Shown here: one piece after another, positions 35,303 through 44,155 of the stretch
Numbering within the stretch: position 1 is the stretch's first letter
Layout of the letters: every line of letters starts with the position of its first letter
NCBI RefSeq assembly: GCF_001746365.1
Contig: NZ_MJAJ01000007.1
Location: forward strand, 229,347 to 293,346
DNA from: Streptomyces sp. LUP30
Lineage (GTDB): Bacteria > Actinomycetota > Actinomycetes > Streptomycetales > Streptomycetaceae
Reading direction: 5' to 3'
DNA: 64,000 bases
Made by a program: the position numbers and the translations under genes
Notes under the pieces: model-generated
Databases searched by the model: none
What the model was told of the DNA's origin: nothing
Seen by the model: the letters and a program-made list of their open reading frames with translations, nothing else

Positions 35303-36508
35303 ATGACCGTGTGGGACGACCTCATCGGCCAGGAGAGGGTGAGCGAGCAGCTCACCGCCGCCGCTCGGGACGCCGACGCGCTCGTCACCGCGGCCACCAC
35401 CCGCACCGCCCCGCCGGAGGCGTCGAAGATGACGCACGCCTGGCTGTTCACCGGCCCGCCCGGCGCCGGCCGTGCCCAGGTGGCGCGGGCCTTCGCCGCC
35501 GCGCTGCAGTGCGTGAGCCCGGACCGGGCGCTCGGCGGCACCCCGGGGTGCGGGTTCTGCGACGGCTGCCATACGGCGCTCATCGGCACCCACGCCGACG
35601 TCACCACCGTCGCGGCCGTCGGCTCACAGATCCTCGCGGAGGACATGCGCGACACCGTCCGCAAGTCGTACACCTCGCCCGCCACAGGTCGCTGGCAGGT
35701 CATCCTCGTCGAGGACGCCGAGCGGCTCAACGAGAAGTCCGCCAACGCCGTCCTGAAGGCGGTGGAGGAGCCCGCGCCCCGCACGGTCTGGCTGCTGTGC
35801 GCGCCCTCCCTGGAGGACGTGCTGCCCACGATCCGCTCCCGCTGCCGCCACCTGAACCTGCGCACGCCGTCGGTCGACGCCGTCGCCGACATGCTCGTCC
35901 GGCGCGAGGGCGTCGAGCCGGCCGTCGCCGCGGCCGCGGCCCGGGCCACCCAGGGTCATGTCGACCGGGCCCGGCGCCTGGCCACCGATCCCGCCGCGCG
36001 CGAGCGCCGAGCAGCCGTGCTGAAACTGCCTTTGCGTGTCGACGACGTCGGCAGTTGCCTCAGAGCGGCCCAAGAACTGGTCGACGCGGCCGCCGAGGAC
36101 GCCAAGCAGCTCGCTGAGGAGACGGACGGCAAGGAGACCGAGGAACTCAAGGCGGCGATGGGGGCGGTGCAGGGCGGCCGGATGCCGCGCGGCACCGCGG
36201 GCGTGATGAAGGACCTGGAGGACAAGCAGAAGCGCCGCAGAACGCGGACGCAGCGCGACAGCCTCGACGTCGCGCTCACCGACCTGACGGCCTTCTACCG
36301 CGATGTCCTCGCCCTCCAGCTGGGTTCCCGCGTCGCGATCGCCAACGCGGACGCCGAGGAGGCGCTGGAGCGGCTCGCCCGTGGCAGCAGACCGGAGTCG
36401 ACGCTGCGCCGGATCGAGGCCATCGCCGCGTGCCGAGAGGCCCTGGACCGCAACGTGGCTCCGCTGCTGGCGGTCGAGGCGATGACCATGGCTCTGAGGG
36501 CGGGCTGA
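35303..36508 (+). CDS. holB: DNA polymerase III delta-prime subunit
   Basis: A 401-aa clamp-loader subunit. GPPGAGRAQ replaces the usual Walker A GKT, as expected for delta-prime, which does not hydrolyse ATP. Four cysteines in QCVSPDRALGGTPGCGFC and DGC make the zinc module of clamp-loader AAA+ domains. ILVEDAERLNEKSANAVLK and the sensor-like TIRSRCRHLNL follow. ATG follows GGGTGAC. It lies 140 bp after tmk, as in other actinobacteria. Confidence 0.93.
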   Translation: MTVWDDLIGQERVSEQLTAAARDADALVTAATTRTAPPEASKMTHAWLFTGPPGAGRAQVARAFAAALQCVSPDRALGGTPGCGFCDGCHTALIGTHADVTTVAAVGSQILAEDMRDTVRKSYTSPATGRWQVILVEDAERLNEKSANAVLKAVEEPAPRTVWLLCAPSLEDVLPTIRSRCRHLNLRTPSVDAVADMLVRREGVEPAVAAAAARATQGHVDRARRLATDPAARERRAAVLKLPLRVDDVGSCLRAAQELVDAAAEDAKQLAEETDGKETEELKAAMGAVQGGRMPRGTAGVMKDLEDKQKRRRTRTQRDSLDVALTDLTAFYRDVLALQLGSRVAIANADAEEALERLARGSRPESTLRRIEAIAACREALDRNVAPLLAVEAMTMALRAG

Positions 36509-36596
36509 CGCCGGCGCTGCGAACGGGCTGACGCGGACCTATGCCGAGTCCACAGACCGAGCACGGGCACGGCGACGGAATCGAGCCGACCGTTGG

Positions 36597-36638
36597 CCCG
36601 CAGCCCGCAGCCCGCAGCCCGCAGCCCGCAGCCCGCAG
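36597..36638. repeat. six tandem copies of CCCGCAG
   Basis: Six exact 7-bp units in the 277-bp gap between holB and the peptidase gene. The period of 7 argues against coding. Nothing else is recognisable in the gap apart from the promoter below. Confidence 0.9.
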
Positions 36639-36773
36639 CCGGGTCGGCCGGGAGCCCCGTCGGCCGGCGGGGAGGCACGTGGGCCGGCGGGGAAGTACGT
36701 CGACCGAGTGTTGACGGGGTCCCTCGTCCGTGGCAGTTCCCGAACGTACGGCGTTCATCTCGTCGCACAGAGT

Positions 36774-36785
36774 TACGCTCGCTGA
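36774..36785 (+). promoter_or_regulatory. leaderless -10 box of the TAP-like gene
   Basis: TACGCT, then 6 bp, then ATG; no Shine-Dalgarno is present. Confidence 0.45.
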
Positions 36786-38363
36786 ATGCACATCAGGCGC
36801 TCCCTCCGCAGGTCCCGTGCCGCCGTCACGCTGCTCTCCCTCACCGCGCTGCTCGTCTCAGGCTGCTCCGCCGACGAGCCGGCCAGCTCCGCCGGCTCCA
36901 CGGCGGTGGCGGCGCTCGCCGCGCTGCCGCGGGCCACGCCGTCGGCGCTCTCGCCGTACTACGGACAGAAGCTGAGCTGGCGTGAGTGCGGTGTTCCCGG
37001 CTTCCAGTGCGCCACCATGAAGGCTCCGCTGGACTACGCGGAGCCGGGCGCGGGCGACATCCGGCTCGCCGTCGCCCGCAAGAAGGCCACGGGCCCGGGC
37101 AAGCGGCTCGGATCACTGCTGGTGAACCCGGGCGGTCCAGGCGGCTCGGCGATCGGCTACCTCCAGCAGTACGCCGGCGTCGGCTACCCCGCCGAGGTCC
37201 GCGCCCGCTACGACATGGTCGCCGTCGACCCGCGGGGTGTGGCCCGCAGCGAGCCCGTGGAGTGCCTCGACGGGCGGGCGATGGACGCGTACACGCAGAC
37301 CGACACCACCCCCGACGACCAGCGGGAGAGGGCAAGACTGGTCGACGCCTACAAGAGGTTCGCGGAGGGCTGCGGAGCCCACGCGCCGAAGCTGCTGCGT
37401 CACGTCTCCACCGTGGAGGCGGCCCGGGACATGGACATCCTGCGTGCGATCCTGGGCGACCGGAGGCTGACGTACGTGGGGGCGTCGTACGGCACGTTCC
37501 TCGGCGCCACGTACGCGGGCCTCTTCCCGGACCGGGTGGGCCGGTTCGTCCTGGACGGCGCGATGGATCCCTCACTGCCCGCCCGCCGGCTGAACCTGGA
37601 CCAGACGGCGGGGTTCGAGACGGCGTTCCAGTCGTTCGCGAAGGACTGCGTGCGGCACTCCGACTGCCCGCTCGGCGGGAAGGGCGCGAAGCCCGCCCGG
37701 GTCGGCGCCGACCTCAAGGCCTTCTTCCGCAGGCTGGACGCGCACCCGATCCCCACGGGGGACCCGGACCGCCGCAAGCTCGGCGAGGCCCTCGCCACCA
37801 CCGGCGTGATCGCGGCGATGTACGACGAGAGCACGTGGGAGCAGCTGCGCGAGGCGCTGACGTCGGCGATCAAGGAGAACGACGGCGCGGGACTGCTCGC
37901 CCTCTCCGACGGCTACTACGAGCGCGCCCCGGAAGGGCGCTACGCGAACCTGATGGCCGCCAACGCGGCCGTCAACTGCCTGGACCTCCCGACTGCCTTC
38001 ACCGCCCCGGAGCAGGTCGAGAAGGCGCTGCCCTCGTTCGAGAAGGCGTCCCCGGTCTTCGGCGAAGGCCTCGCGTGGGCCTCCCTGAACTGTGCGTACT
38101 GGCCGGTCGGACCCACGGGCGCACCGCACCGCATCGAGGCCAGGGGCGCAGCCCCGATCGTCGTCGTCGGCACCACCCGCGACCCGGCGACCCCCTACCC
38201 ATGGGCCCGCTCCCTGGCGGGCCAGCTCGCCTCGGGCCGCCTCCTCACCTACGAGGGCGACGGCCACACGGCCTACGGCCGTGGCAGTGCCTGCATCGAC
38301 TCCGCGATCAACGCCTACCTGCTCCACGGCACTCCTCCGGCGAAGGGAAAGCGCTGCTCATAG
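36786..38363 (+). CDS. TAP-type tripeptidyl aminopeptidase, lipoprotein
   Basis: A 525-aa exported alpha/beta hydrolase of the Streptomyces tripeptidyl aminopeptidase family. The signal peptide LSLTALLVSGC ends in a lipobox. NPGGPGGS is the oxyanion-region motif and GASYGTFLG holds the catalytic Ser. The TAP-like C-terminal domain supplies the final His in EGDGHTAYGRGSACID. Substrates would be oligopeptides outside the cell, releasing N-terminal tripeptides in characterised relatives. Confidence 0.9.
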   Translation: MHIRRSLRRSRAAVTLLSLTALLVSGCSADEPASSAGSTAVAALAALPRATPSALSPYYGQKLSWRECGVPGFQCATMKAPLDYAEPGAGDIRLAVARKKATGPGKRLGSLLVNPGGPGGSAIGYLQQYAGVGYPAEVRARYDMVAVDPRGVARSEPVECLDGRAMDAYTQTDTTPDDQRERARLVDAYKRFAEGCGAHAPKLLRHVSTVEAARDMDILRAILGDRRLTYVGASYGTFLGATYAGLFPDRVGRFVLDGAMDPSLPARRLNLDQTAGFETAFQSFAKDCVRHSDCPLGGKGAKPARVGADLKAFFRRLDAHPIPTGDPDRRKLGEALATTGVIAAMYDESTWEQLREALTSAIKENDGAGLLALSDGYYERAPEGRYANLMAANAAVNCLDLPTAFTAPEQVEKALPSFEKASPVFGEGLAWASLNCAYWPVGPTGAPHRIEARGAAPIVVVGTTRDPATPYPWARSLAGQLASGRLLTYEGDGHTAYGRGSACIDSAINAYLLHGTPPAKGKRCS

Positions 38364-38471
38364 CCCCACAACCGACCCCGCACCCGCTGCCCCCCCGGGC
38401 TGGTTCAGATCACCCTTGGAAACTGTGTAGACTTACCGACGTTGCTGATCGCACCATGGTGCGGACAGCGC

Positions 38472-38545
38472 GCCGCCTTAGCTCAGATGGCCAGAGCAAC
38501 GCACTCGTAATGCGTAGGTCTCGGGTTCGAATCCCGAAGGCGGCT
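38472..38545 (+). tRNA. tRNA-Thr (anticodon CGT)
   Basis: A cloverleaf of 74 nt: acceptor GCCGCCT pairs with AGGCGGC, anticodon stem ACGCA/TGCGT encloses loop CTCGTAA, and the T-arm carries GGTTCGAATCC. The anticodon CGT (38506-38508) reads ACG. CCA is not encoded. Confidence 0.96.
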
Positions 38546-38552
38546 CTGCCGA

Positions 38553-38588
38553 AGCCTCAGGACTCACTCGCCGTGACCTGGGGCTTTT
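38553..38588 (+). terminator. tRNA-Thr terminator
   Basis: AGCCTCAGG pairs with CCTGGGGCT (one G-U pair) and is followed by TTTTGCTTTT. Confidence 0.85.
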
Positions 38589-38703
38589 GCTTTTACCGGA
38601 TCCGGATCCGCGGCTGCCGTCGGTGTCAGTTCCGGTCTCGGTTCCGGTCTCAGTTGATTTCGCGCCCCGACTCCGCCGACGGCAACTGCGCGGAGGATCC
38701 AGC

Positions 38704-38811
38704 GTGATCTCCGAACAGGACTGGCAGGACGCCCAACTCTTCTGGGACTTCCGGTAGATGCACCACGAGCCGCGTCCCTGCTCGGTCGGTATCGGTTGGG
38801 CAGTCACGATC
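38704..38811 (+). pseudogene. decayed 5' fragment of a YdcF-type gene
   Basis: A GTG-started frame reads MISEQDWQDAQLFWDFR and then a TAG, where Streptomyces YdcF/DUF218 proteins (as I recall them) have Gln, consistent with CAG mutated to TAG. The frame continues as MHHEPRPCSVGIG. The expected GLGSHD then appears only after a one-base shift. Similarity ends there, before the HxlR gene. So a nonsense mutation, a frameshift and a 3' truncation are all visible. Family assignment is from remembered motifs and should be treated as tentative. Confidence 0.5.
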
Positions 38812-38844
38812 CGGTACTCCAGATGGGCATCGTGATCGGCGCCG

Positions 38845-39225
38845 TCAGCCGTCGAAGCGCTGGCGGGCGGCCTCGATGTGACCGAAGTACCGGTGGGTCC
38901 AGTCGCACATTCCGTCGACGGTTGCGCGCAGGCCCTGGCCCGGCTCGGTGAGGGTGTATTCGACACGCGGCGGGACGGTGGGGTGCACGTTGCGCTCGAC
39001 CAGGCCGTTGCGCTCCAGCATGCGCAAGTTCTGAGTGAGCATCTTGTGGCTGATGCCCTCGATCTCGTTCCGCAGCTCGCTGAATCGCAGGGTGCGTTCA
39101 CCGAGAGTCTCGATGATCAGGAACGCCCACTTGTTGGCGACGTCGGAGAAGATCTCTCGCGCCAACGAGTCCGCGCGCCTGAGGTCCGCTTCCTCGGATC
39201 GGCCCGCGATCTGCTTGGTCACCAT
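38845..39225 (-). CDS. HxlR-family regulator
   Basis: A 126-aa winged-helix protein: EIFSDVANKWAFLIIETLGERTLRFSELRNEIEGISHKMLTQ is the HxlR core, and LERNGLVERNVHPTVPPRVEYTLT is the wing. Such regulators often respond to reactive aldehydes, quinones or oxidants and control a divergent detoxification gene. Here that gene is the RidA-like protein, 139 bp away. An inverted repeat lies between them. Confidence 0.9.
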   Translation of the reverse strand: MVTKQIAGRSEEADLRRADSLAREIFSDVANKWAFLIIETLGERTLRFSELRNEIEGISHKMLTQNLRMLERNGLVERNVHPTVPPRVEYTLTEPGQGLRATVDGMCDWTHRYFGHIEAARQRFDG

Positions 39226-39273
39226 CAGGTTCCCCAGTCACGAAAAAGTGCGTTCTTCCATGTCAGTGACCAC

Positions 39274-39304
39274 TCTCTTACGGTTCCTGAGTAACCACAA
39301 GAGA
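39274..39304. promoter_or_regulatory. inverted-repeat operator between HxlR and RidA genes
   Basis: TCTCTTACGGTT and AACCACAAGAGA flank 7 bp. Ten of twelve pairs match (the AC/AC positions do not). Its central place in the divergent region suggests the HxlR binding site. Confidence 0.55.
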
Positions 39305-39364
39305 CCACGAGGGTCTGGCGTGACGAGCACGGGCCCACGATGCCCGGACAAGGAGGCGGACGGT

Positions 39365-39772
39365 ATGCCCATCACCCTGGTGAACCCCAGCGGATTGCCC
39401 GAGATCGATGTCTACCGGCAGGTCTCGATCGCAACCGGGACGAAGCTGGTCTTCATCGCCGGGCAGGTCGCCTGGGACGCGGAGGGGATCACGGTCGGCG
39501 AAGGGGACCTCGCCGCGCAGGTCGAGCAGTGCTACCTCAACATCGGCACCGCCCTGGCCGGGGCCGGCGGCTCCTTCGACGACGTGGCAAAACTGACCTT
39601 CTACGTTGTCGACTGGACTCCCGACAAGATGCCCCCGCTCCTGGAGGGGATCTCCCGGGCGGCCGCAAAGCTGGGAACCACCCCGGTCCCGCCGGCCACG
39701 CTCCTGGGCGTTGCGGCACTGGACGTTCCCGACCACCTGGTCGAGATCGAAGCCACCGCGGTCCTCGGCTGA
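39365..39772 (+). CDS. RidA/YjgF-family protein
   Basis: A 135-aa protein of the RidA superfamily, which hydrolyses reactive enamine/imine intermediates in its best-known members. Seen here: GTKLVFIAGQVAWDAEG, then QVEQCYLNIGTALAGAGGSFDDVAKLTFYVVD, and the C-terminal VEIEATAVLG. The catalytic Arg of true RidA (in an xCRV context) is not evident near the end, where PPATLLGVAALDVPDHLVEIE is found; this is therefore a divergent subgroup. ATG follows AAGGAGGCGG. It is probably controlled by the adjacent HxlR protein. Confidence 0.87.
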   Translation: MPITLVNPSGLPEIDVYRQVSIATGTKLVFIAGQVAWDAEGITVGEGDLAAQVEQCYLNIGTALAGAGGSFDDVAKLTFYVVDWTPDKMPPLLEGISRAAAKLGTTPVPPATLLGVAALDVPDHLVEIEATAVLG

Positions 39773-40152
39773 ACAGATGCCCTTCGCCCGCTGCGCACCG
39801 AAGTGGCCATGTGCGGTGCGCAGTTGCCGACCAGCGTGCTCGGCACATCACGTCTCGTTCGCCCTGCCGGTGGTAGTGGCCGGCTCGCGACCGGGCCTGA
39901 TGACGTCGCCGCCGCCGGACCAGCCGGACCAGCCGGACCACGGACCAGCCGGACCACGGACCAGCCGGACCAGCCGGACCAGCCGAGCCGGTGAGCGGCG
40001 TCGGGCACGGGTCGGATGACGAGGGCGACGAACAGGCACCGGATCTCGGCGCGGGTGAGCGGGAGAAGCCCCTTCGCGGCGGGTGCCGGGCATGGTATTC
40101 AGGGAAGATCGAGGAATCGTGATGACGCTGAACCGGGAGGTGAGCTTTCGGC
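39773..40152. repeat. CCGGACCAG tandem repeat region
   Basis: The 380-bp gap contains about eight imperfect 9-bp units (CCGGACCAG and CGGACCACG variants) at 39915-39990. No gene is recognised. Confidence 0.75.
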
Positions 40153-40581
40153 ATGATCGCCACGTGGGAGTCCTCGGCGGAGGGTGTACTCCGCCTGCCT
40201 TCGGGGCGGCTCGTGAGAGGCCGTGGACTTCGGAGGCCGCTCCCCGCCGGTCCGCGCCCCGACTTCGCGCTCTATCTCCGAGGACGTCGGCCACCGCCCG
40301 TCGAGTGGGAGAGCCGGTGGATCCGATGGCCCGATTTCTGGCTCCCGTCTGACCGGGACGGGTTCCTCGAATCATTGCGTGAGCTGAGGAAACGCTCCGA
40401 GAGCGAGCGGGTGGAGATCGCCTGTGGCGGCGGGTTCGGACGTACGGGAACGGCGTTGGCCTGCCTCGTCGTGCTCGACGGGCTTGCTGACGATCAGGCG
40501 ATCAGCTACGTGCGGGAGCACTACTCCCACCGCGCGGTCGAGACACCCTGGCAACGGCGTTTCGTGGCCGGACTCTCCTGA
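40153..40581 (+). CDS. protein-tyrosine phosphatase family protein
   Basis: A 142-aa small phosphatase. IACGGGFGRTGTALA is the C-x5-R-[ST] P-loop, with nucleophile Cys91 and Arg97. A WIRWPDFWLPSD segment upstream may supply the general-acid Asp, and ISYVREHYSHRAVETPWQ resembles the Q-loop of dual-specificity enzymes. The substrate could be phosphotyrosine or a nucleotide. The ATG has GGGAGGTGAG upstream at slightly long spacing. It stands alone in a sparse region after the tRNA. Confidence 0.82.
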   Translation: MIATWESSAEGVLRLPSGRLVRGRGLRRPLPAGPRPDFALYLRGRRPPPVEWESRWIRWPDFWLPSDRDGFLESLRELRKRSESERVEIACGGGFGRTGTALACLVVLDGLADDQAISYVREHYSHRAVETPWQRRFVAGLS

Positions 40582-40949
40582 TCCGCCTTTCGCCCTGCAC
40601 AGGTCGGAGTTTCCGCCTCGGGAAGCGGAATCACCTTCGGCGGAAGGGCCCAATGCCTCCAAAAGTGCCGGGTTTGAGTCCGCGCGCTTCTGCGGGCGGA
40701 GGATCACCGACAGCCTTTTCCCCTCGGCCACGAGCGGCTTCGTCGTTTTCGAGCTGAGGTCAGGGTGATCCCGCGCCGGCCCTGCGTGCGGGCTTCCGGC
40801 GGCCGGCCGGTCGGGGCTGCTTCGTCCTCGAAGCAGAAGGTGCGCCGGCCACTGCCCGCGTTATCTACACGGCCGGGACTGTGCACAGCGCTGCAACGGC
40901 GCCGCCGGCGAGAGCCGGGCCCCCGGTCCCCGGCTCGGGCCGGTACGGA
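40582..40949. other. intergenic, no gene recognised
   Basis: About 370 bp with no reading frame of Streptomyces codon style and no clear repeat. Confidence 0.5.
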
Positions 40950-41237
40950 TCACGACCGTGGAGCAGACTCTGTCTCTGCGTCGGGGCGTTGTGACGAGCC
41001 GCGTCGGCGCGCCACCAGGGTGGTACCGGCGACCACCAGGCCGATCGCCACGACCTTCGCGGCCTGGTAGATCAGTGAAGGGCTGGAGCTTGTCCGGCCC
41101 AGGAACCCCCACAGGAGAAGACCGATTCCGGAGAGCGCCATGACGATCCCGCCGACCGGGCCCAGATCCCCCCAGCTCCAAGGAGCCGTCCCTAACTCCT
41201 GCCCGCTGTCCGGGCTTTCACGTTCGTCTGCGCTCAT
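40950..41237 (-). CDS. small two-helix membrane protein
   Basis: A 95-aa protein. A hydrophilic N-terminus (MSADERESPDSGQE) is followed by VGGIVMALSGIGLLLWGFLG and VVAIGLVVAGTTLVA, two transmembrane helices, and a basic tail. No family with known function is recognised. The ATG has only a weak GAGG nearby. Confidence 0.65.
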   Translation of the reverse strand: MSADERESPDSGQELGTAPWSWGDLGPVGGIVMALSGIGLLLWGFLGRTSSSPSLIYQAAKVVAIGLVVAGTTLVARRRGSSQRPDAETESAPRS

Positions 41238-41421
41238 GCCTCGCACATTAGCTCCTCTCCGGTCTGCGGTCGTGCGGGGCCCGGCCCAGCGCGAGCAAGC
41301 GCTGTAGCCAGACCGCACAGGCTGTGCACGGGGGGCCTCGGTGTTCCGCCGTGCCCGCCACTCCGTGGATGGACACGGGGCCGCCGACCCGCGCCGGGCG
41401 GGCGGCCGTCAGCCCGGGAGA

Positions 41422-42381
41422 TCAGCCCAGGAGCCGCACCGGTGTTCCCGCCAGATACGCCCGGATCCCCTCCACCGCCTGCCCGTAGTACCGCTCGTAG
41501 TTGGCTCGGGAGACGTAGCCGAGGTGCGGGGTCGCCAGCAGGCGGGGAGCGGTTCGCATCGGGTGGTCGGCGGGGAGGGGCTCCACGTCGAAGACGTCCA
41601 CGCCCGCGCCGGCGATGCGGCCGTCCCGCAGAGCCGCCAGCAACGCCTCCTGGTCGACGATCGCTGCTCGCGAGGTGTTGATCAGGTATGCCGTCGGCTT
41701 CAGGAGCGCCAGTTCGGAGGGGCCTATCAGAGCGCGGGTGCGGTCGCTCAGCGCAAGATGGATCGACACGAAGTCGCTCTCGGAGAGCAGCGACTCCTTC
41801 GACGGGGCTCGCTGCACGCCGACCTCTGCCGCCCTCTCCTCCGTCAGGTTGCGGCTCCACGCGCTCACCTCCATGCCGAAGGCGAGTCCGACCCGGGCCA
41901 CCGCGCTCCCGATCTTCCCCAGGCCCAGCAGACCGAGATGGCGGCCGTGCAGGTCCGCGCCGACCGTCGACTGCCAGGGCCCGCCGTCCCGCAAAGCCGT
42001 GCTCTCCTGGACCAGGCCCCGGGCCAGGCCCAGCAGGAGGGCCCAGGTCAGCTCGACCGGCGGAGTCGACGAGCTCTGCGTGCCGCAGACCGTCACGCCG
42101 TTCGCCTTCGCCGCCGCGTAGTCGATCACCGAGTTGCGCATGCCGGAGGCGATCAGCAGGCGCAGCCGGGGGAGACGGTCCAGCAGCGACGCGGGGAAGG
42201 GGACCCGTTCCCGCAACGTGACCACGCAGTCGAAGTCGGCCAGTGCCGTGGCGAGTTCGCCCTCGCCGCCGAAGTGCTCGGTGAAGGGGACCACCTCCAG
42301 TTCCTGCCCGGGGGCCGACCAGTCGGCGACGGTCGTCGCGACGTTCTGGAAGTCGTCGAGTACGGCACAACGGAATGGCAC
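41422..42381 (-). CDS. D-isomer-specific 2-hydroxyacid dehydrogenase
   Basis: A 319-aa NAD-dependent dehydrogenase. HLGLLGLGKIGSAVA is the dinucleotide-binding motif. Catalytic Arg, Glu and His lie in NTSRAAIVDQ, GVDVFDVEPL and TPHLGY. It interconverts a 2-hydroxy acid and a 2-keto acid; D-glycerate or hydroxypyruvate-like substrates are common in the family. The GTG start has GGAGGAAA 6 bp upstream; a longer frame has no such site. It is divergent from the glycosyltransferase gene. Confidence 0.92.
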   Translation of the reverse strand: MPFRCAVLDDFQNVATTVADWSAPGQELEVVPFTEHFGGEGELATALADFDCVVTLRERVPFPASLLDRLPRLRLLIASGMRNSVIDYAAAKANGVTVCGTQSSSTPPVELTWALLLGLARGLVQESTALRDGGPWQSTVGADLHGRHLGLLGLGKIGSAVARVGLAFGMEVSAWSRNLTEERAAEVGVQRAPSKESLLSESDFVSIHLALSDRTRALIGPSELALLKPTAYLINTSRAAIVDQEALLAALRDGRIAGAGVDVFDVEPLPADHPMRTAPRLLATPHLGYVSRANYERYYGQAVEGIRAYLAGTPVRLLG

Positions 42382-42640
42382 GGCGTTTCCTCCAGGCGGC
42401 TTTCTACCGGGTGGTCCTTCGTCCAACTGGGAAGGTCCCGTCCGAGATTACGGCCGAGGTGTGGGCGTATCTGTCACCCCCTGGCCGAGAGAGGACACGG
42501 CCCGGCAGGAGAACATGTGGAGAAGGCAGGGGAAACAGAGGGCTGTCGGAGCAACGGCCGCCTCTGAGGCAACATCTAGGTGAACGACGCCGCCGCGACG
42601 ACACGGGACGCGGCCGCCGTCGAGGGCCGGACGGAGTGAG

Positions 42641-43558
42641 ATGGACGTGGTGGACGTGGGGGATGCGGTGGAGCCGAGGATCGCCGTCGCGGTGGTGACG
42701 ATGGGAGACCGGCCGGCGCAGGTCGACGCACTGCTGGAGTCGGTGGCCAAGCAGGACCTCGCCCCGGCCCGCATCGTGATCATCGGCAACGGCTGCGTGC
42801 TCCCCGAGTTCGCCGAGCGACTCTCCCTCCCGGGCGAGGTCACCACGATCGACGTCGACGAGAACCTCGGCTGCCCCGGCGGCCGCAACGTCGGCCTCGC
42901 CCACCTCCGTGAGTTCGGGGACGTCGACGTCGTCGTCGAACTGGACGACGACGGACTGCTCGTCGACGCCGACGTCCTGCGCCGCGTCCGTGACCTCTAC
43001 GCGGCCGACGCCCGCCTCGGCATCGTCGGCTTCCGCATCGCGGACGAACACGGAGAGACCCAGCGCCGGCACGTACCGCGCGTCGGCGCGTCCGACCCGA
43101 TGCAGGGCGGGTACGTCACCGGCTTCCTCGGCGGCGGCCACGCCCTGAGCATGGCCATGCTCGAAGAGACGGGCGACTGGCCCGCCGAGTTCTTCTTCGC
43201 GCACGAGGAGACCGACCTGGCCTGGCGTGCCACCGACGCCGGCTGGAAGATCCTCTACGCGCCCGAACTGCTGCTGCAGCACCCCAAGACCTCGCCCGCC
43301 CGGCACGCCATCTACCACCACGTCACCGCCCGCAACCGGGTCTGGCTGGTCCGGCGCAACCTGCCGCTGCCGCTCATCCCGGTTCACCTGGGCGTCTGGC
43401 TCGCCGTCACGCTGCTGCGGACGCGCTCGTTCGCCGGACTGAGGGCCTGGTTCGGCGGGTTCGCGGAGGGCGCGCGGAAGCCGGCGGGTGCTCGTCGGCC
43501 CATGAAGTGGCGGACGGTATGGCGGCTCACCCGACTGGGCAGGCCGCCGGTCATCTGA
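42641..43558 (+). CDS. family 2 glycosyltransferase
   Basis: A 305-aa GT-A fold enzyme. The sequence IAVAVVTMGDRP starts the nucleotide-sugar domain, NLGCPGGRNVGL is typical of rhamnosyl/galactofuranosyl-type transferases, and VVELDDDG holds the metal-binding acidic motif. EFFFAHEETDLAWR supplies the catalytic-base region. The C-terminus has a hydrophobic segment (LIPVHLGVWLAVTLL) that may contact the membrane. The acceptor is unknown. The ATG follows GGAGTGAG closely. Confidence 0.9.
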   Translation: MDVVDVGDAVEPRIAVAVVTMGDRPAQVDALLESVAKQDLAPARIVIIGNGCVLPEFAERLSLPGEVTTIDVDENLGCPGGRNVGLAHLREFGDVDVVVELDDDGLLVDADVLRRVRDLYAADARLGIVGFRIADEHGETQRRHVPRVGASDPMQGGYVTGFLGGGHALSMAMLEETGDWPAEFFFAHEETDLAWRATDAGWKILYAPELLLQHPKTSPARHAIYHHVTARNRVWLVRRNLPLPLIPVHLGVWLAVTLLRTRSFAGLRAWFGGFAEGARKPAGARRPMKWRTVWRLTRLGRPPVI

Positions 43559-44155
43559 GGCCGTCGGCCGTCCGAGTTCGCCGGTCGTTCGAGACCGTCG
43601 GCCCCTTCGAGACCGTCGGCCCCTTCGAGACCGTCGGCCCCTTCGAGACCGTCGGCCTCTTCGGGACTGCCGGGGCCGCTGGTCAGAAGGGGCCGCTCGT
43701 CCCAGGAGGCGGGTCGTCCGGGGAAGCCGCTTTTCGAGGGGCCGGACCGTCCGGGAAACGGGGCGGGCCCCGGTCGTTCACCTCCGACGACCGAGGCCCT
43801 TCACGCCCCCGGACCCGGCCGCGGCGGCGACACTCCCCCGAGTTGCGCGTCGATACGCGCGCACCGTCGGGCCAGATCCGAGGCTCTGATCACACCAGGT
43901 CGCGCCAACGAATCGCTAACATGTGGCCAACGGTTCTCCGCGTCGTCGCTGGTCATCTGGCCTGAAGTCGTCGGACGACCCAGGGGACCGGCCGGATCGA
44001 CGGCCGATTTCCTGCGGAGACCGCCCCGGGATCTTCCAGGTCCCGGGTGGCGGAAAACCGGCGGCCGGGGGCGGAATTCCGCCAGACGGGCGGGGTACCC
44101 GCCCGGAGCGCGGGCGACTCGACAGGGCGACCCGGCACGGGCCGGGCGCGGAAGG
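43559..44155. repeat. 18-bp tandem repeat in a gene-free region
   Basis: Four copies of TTCGAGACCGTCGGCCCC run from 43588 to 43659, the last with one change. They are a multiple of three and would read FETVGP, but no credible gene frame contains them. The rest of the 597-bp gap leads to the SARP gene; a -10-like TAACAT lies near 43916. Confidence 0.75.

Noticed and set aside
32183..35593. 1136-aa open frame antisense to tmk
   Set aside because: Composition is Arg/Gly/Leu-rich without domains; the plus-strand frame has a clear TMK.
36597..36638. 7-bp repeats as a coding low-complexity tail
   Set aside because: The period is not a multiple of three, and holB ends before it at a normal length.
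43588..43659. Tandem 18-mers as a CRISPR array
   Set aside because: Units are directly adjacent without spacers, and there are no cas genes.
38472..44155. Integrated element at tRNA-Thr
   Set aside because: No integrase, no duplicated tRNA 3' end and no mobility genes are visible; only a variable-region hint remains.
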